Assembly: GCA_937877165.1 (NCBI GenBank)
Contig: CALEFO010000209.1
Coordinates: 1-15,552 of the forward strand
Direction of reading: 5' to 3'
DNA from: an uncultured Lachnospiraceae bacterium
GTDB lineage: Bacteria; Bacillota; Clostridia; Lachnospirales; Lachnospiraceae
Length of the DNA: 15,552 nt
The position numbers and the translations under genes were made by a program. The first letter of the stretch is position 1. Every line of letters starts with the position of its first letter. Below are positions 13,566-15,552 of this stretch, piece after piece. The notes under the pieces are model-generated. The model had not been told where the DNA came from and did no database searches. It worked only from the letters and a program-made list of their open reading frames with translations.

Positions 13566-15359
13566 ATGTTGTCCGAACTTGAATATCCTTTTGACGCAGA
13601 ACTTATTCTGCAAAAGAAGAAATCTCTCCGCCGTCGGCTTCTGGAAGAGAAGACGGCACGCATTACCAAGAAAATTGCCATTCTCGGTGGTTCCACGACA
13701 AGCGATATCCGGAAAATTCTGGAGCTTTTCCTTCTGAACAACGGAATTGAACCGGTTTTCTATGAATCCGAATATGCCCAATACTGGCAGGATGTCATGT
13801 TCGACAATCCGGAACTGGTTTCTTTTGCTCCAGATCTGATCTACATCCACACGTCCACCCGGAACATCCGTGAATTTCCAACTGTCCGCACCACGGCGCA
13901 GGATGTGGAGCACATGCTCGCTGCGGCTTACCAGCCTTTTGAGCAGATGTGGGATCGGATTGCTGCGCAATATCACTGCCCTGTCATTCAGAACAATTTC
14001 GAGCAGCCCTTTTACCGGCTGCTCGGCAATCGGGATGTCTCTGACATCCACGGCAAATTGAATTTCACAAACCGGCTGAATGAGCTTTTCTACCGTTATG
14101 CACAGGCACATGACAATTTCTATATTCAGGACATCAATTATCTTGCCTCCTGCTACGGACTGACAAGCTGGGCAGATCCTTATTACTGGCACATGTATAA
14201 GTACGCTCTGGCAGTTCCGGCGATTCCGGAGCTTGCCTGGAACCTGTCCAACATCATCAAGTCCATTTACGGCAAAAACAAGAAGGCTCTGGTTCTGGAT
14301 CTTGACAATACCCTCTGGGGCGGCATTGTCGGAGACGACGGCCCGGAGAACATTGAAATCGGCCAGGAAACACCGACTGCACAGCTCTACAGCGAGTTCC
14401 AGCATTATATCCGGGAGCATGCGGATCTCGGGATTCTCCTGAATATTGATTCCAAAAATGACAGGGAAAATGCCCTGGCCGGATTGAATCGCCCGGACTC
14501 CGTTCTTCACCCGGACGACTTTCTGGTCATCAAGGCCAACTGGGAGCCCAAGGACCGGAATCTTGTTCAGATTGCGCAGGAAATCAACATCGGTACCGAC
14601 AGCCTTGTTTTCGTCGATGATAATCCGGCAGAGCGCCACATCGTAAAGAGTCAGGTTCCGGGGGCTGCCGTTCCGGAGATGACGGTTCCGGAGCACTACA
14701 TCACCGATCTGGACCGTGCGGGATATTTTGAAGTCACCTCGCTTTCCGGAGATGATCTTAGCAGGAACGAAATGTACAAGGCCAATCTCCGGCGCGCTCA
14801 TCAGGAGGCTTCGTTTACGGATTACCGGGAATATCTTCTCTCCCTGCAGATGAAGGCCGAAATACTGCCCTTTGCCCCCATGTATATGGCCCGGATAGCC
14901 CAGCTGACGAACAAGAGCAATCAGTTCAATCTGACGACTCTCCGCTGCTCGCAGGCCGATATTGAACGCTACGCAGCCGATCCGGCCTACATTACCCTCT
15001 ACGGCAAGCTCTCGGACTGTTTCGGCGACAACGGCGTTGTCAGTGTCGTTTTCGGTCATGTGGATTCTGCAGACTCCGCGGTATTTCACATTGATCTCTG
15101 GCTTATGAGCTGCCGCGTTCTAAAGCGCGGTATGGAGACCGCCATGATGGACACCCTTGTATCCCGCTGCATGGAGCGTGGTATCTCACAGATCCGCGGC
15201 TATTACTACCCGACCGCGAAAAATAAAATGGTCCGGGAGTTCTACAAGGAGCAGGGATTCACAAAGGCTTCTGAGGATACCGACGGGAATACTGTATGGC
15301 AGCTTTCCCTGGAAAACGGCTATGTGCCACGAAATGACGTAATTCAGGTCAATAAATAA
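13566..15359 (+). CDS. FkbH-like HAD-IIIC protein (SGNH-like region + HAD + acyltransferase-like C-terminus)
   Basis: This 597-residue protein begins with an SGNH-like region (AILGGSTTSDIRK, S43). The HAD core shows VLDLDNTLWGGIVGDDG (D245, D247), GILLNIDSKND (S296), FLVIKANWEPK and LVFVDDNPAER (D351, D352). The C-terminus (LTNKSNQFNLTTLR and onward) resembles a GNAT fold. This is the layout of FkbH proteins, which in polyketide pathways take glyceryl from 1,3-bisphosphoglycerate to an acyl carrier protein. In those enzymes the motif before SKN normally carries Cys; here it is Asp295. An AAAGGAGG at 13546-13553, 12 bases before the ATG, and the single-base gap to the SGNH gene show an operon. 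Related HAD-IIIC genes occur in surface-polysaccharide loci. No carrier protein is visible here, so substrate is unknown. Confidence 0.88.
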   Translation: MLSELEYPFDAELILQKKKSLRRRLLEEKTARITKKIAILGGSTTSDIRKILELFLLNNGIEPVFYESEYAQYWQDVMFDNPELVSFAPDLIYIHTSTRNIREFPTVRTTAQDVEHMLAAAYQPFEQMWDRIAAQYHCPVIQNNFEQPFYRLLGNRDVSDIHGKLNFTNRLNELFYRYAQAHDNFYIQDINYLASCYGLTSWADPYYWHMYKYALAVPAIPELAWNLSNIIKSIYGKNKKALVLDLDNTLWGGIVGDDGPENIEIGQETPTAQLYSEFQHYIREHADLGILLNIDSKNDRENALAGLNRPDSVLHPDDFLVIKANWEPKDRNLVQIAQEINIGTDSLVFVDDNPAERHIVKSQVPGAAVPEMTVPEHYITDLDRAGYFEVTSLSGDDLSRNEMYKANLRRAHQEASFTDYREYLLSLQMKAEILPFAPMYMARIAQLTNKSNQFNLTTLRCSQADIERYAADPAYITLYGKLSDCFGDNGVVSVVFGHVDSADSAVFHIDLWLMSCRVLKRGMETAMMDTLVSRCMERGISQIRGYYYPTAKNKMVREFYKEQGFTKASEDTDGNTVWQLSLENGYVPRNDVIQVNK

Positions 15360-15361
15360 TT

Positions 15362-15552
15362 ATGAGCCAAAGGCTCACTTGTTTGATCACATCGGAGAAA
15401 CCGCCTTCGCGGCTTTCTCCTCGTGGTGCCGCAGACATGCTGCGGCAGGAAGGCCATATGAAAGGCCCGCCCGATGGCGTTCCTTTCATATTTCAAGTGA
15501 GCCAAAGGCTCACTTGTTTGATCACATCGGAGAAACCGCCTTCGCGGCTTTC
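15362..15552 (+). CDS. Doubtful open frame running through the 135-bp repeat, incomplete at the window end
   Basis: From the ATG at 15362, two bases after the FkbH-like stop, the frame stays open for all 63 complete codons to the window edge. It begins MSQRLTCLITSEKPP. Because the repeat is 135 bp long, the peptide repeats every 45 residues, with VSQRLTCLI opening the second copy. There is no clear ribosome site. One more plus frame and one minus frame are also open over the unit, and the DNA is dominated by hairpins. It is more likely a by-product of a non-coding repeat than a protein gene, but automated annotation would probably call it. Confidence 0.2.
   Translation, partial: MSQRLTCLITSEKPPSRLSPRGAADMLRQEGHMKGPPDGVPFIFQVSQRLTCLITSEKPPSRL
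15363..15552 (+). repeat. Tandem repeat, 135-bp period, built of four hairpins, continuing past the window
   Basis: Unit 1 is 15363-15497. The second copy begins at 15498 and is identical over all 55 visible bases. Hairpins in order: TGAGCC/GGCTCA around AAA (15363-15377; in copy 2 the arms extend to ten base pairs, 15494-15516). Next is GGAGAAACCGC against GCGG-C-TTTCTCC (15394-15420, one bulge, CTTC loop). Third is TGCCGCAG/CTGCGGCA (15427-15447). Last is ATATGAAAGG/CCTTTCATAT (15456-15491) with an inner CGCC/GGCG stem. It starts three bases after the FkbH-like stop. No strong T-run follows any hairpin. It may help end or stabilise the operon transcript, or be a dispersed genomic repeat. 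Confidence 0.9.

Noticed and set aside
13515..15089. A 524-codon open frame on the minus strand inside the FkbH-like gene
   Set aside because: It is exactly antisense to a protein with clear HAD motifs and has no recognisable domain. Low stop frequency in this base composition explains it.
15394..15420. Classical intrinsic terminator for the SGNH/FkbH operon
   Set aside because: The stem is good, but it is followed by TCGTGG, not a T-run. The neighbouring hairpins also lack T-runs.
15363..15552. CRISPR array interpretation of the right-edge repeat
   Set aside because: The 135-bp units are contiguous with no variable spacers, and no cas gene is present.

Overview
The window looks like a chromosomal stretch of an anaerobic Firmicute, most likely a Lachnospiraceae-type clostridium of moderate GC. 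The evidence is the Clostridia-style AGGAGG ribosome sites, a 63-residue Cys-rich acidic protein of a kind seen in Lachnospiraceae, a FliB/YkgJ-type cysteine-cluster protein, a ThrH start, and AlgI-type MBOAT, SGNH and FkbH-type surface-modification genes. No rRNA, tRNA, CRISPR array, phage gene or transposase is visible. Family calls are by eye from motifs; no search was run.

Left part (1-3674). The extreme left holds the first 17 codons of a minus-strand thrH. Its leader carries a perfect 14-bp GC palindrome that abuts the Shine-Dalgarno (SD). Upstream on the same strand are a DUF3810-like membrane metallopeptidase candidate and a FliB-like cysteine-cluster protein, joined by an ATGA overlap. 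Diverging from these is a plus-strand pair: rlmH (23S rRNA methyltransferase) and a YkgJ-type cysteine-cluster protein. The latter's stop overlaps the stop of the convergent mutY in a TTAA.

Middle (3671-11944, all minus strand). In transcription order: a sensor kinase, an OmpR-type response regulator, a MATE exporter, then the small Cys-rich protein, trmL, an AlgI/DltB-like MBOAT acyltransferase, a membrane-anchored SGNH protein and mutY. The kinase has a clear extended -10 promoter (TGTTATAAT) and a perfect GGAGG, which fix its start. The MBOAT/SGNH pair is the classical layout for O-acylating an extracytoplasmic glycan.

Right part (12059-15359, plus strand). Diverging from the kinase across a palindrome-rich 114-bp region is a two-gene operon: a signal-anchored SGNH protein with a C-terminal domain resembling ILEI/FAM3 domains, and a 597-residue FkbH-like HAD-IIIC protein (SGNH-like region, HAD core, acyltransferase-like C-terminus). 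FkbH relatives load an acyl group, classically glyceryl, onto a carrier protein, so this operon plausibly supplies or attaches an acyl group to a surface polymer. No carrier protein is in the window; it may lie downstream. In this homologue the usual Cys of the CSKN motif is Asp.

Right edge (15363-15552). Starting 3 bp after the fkbH-like stop is a tandem repeat of period 135 bp, running off the window. The second copy matches the first at 55 of 55 visible positions. Each unit is almost wholly built of four successive hairpins, yet its length is divisible by three and a frame starting at ATG 15362 stays open through it. This repeat and the FkbH/SGNH operon are the most interesting items.
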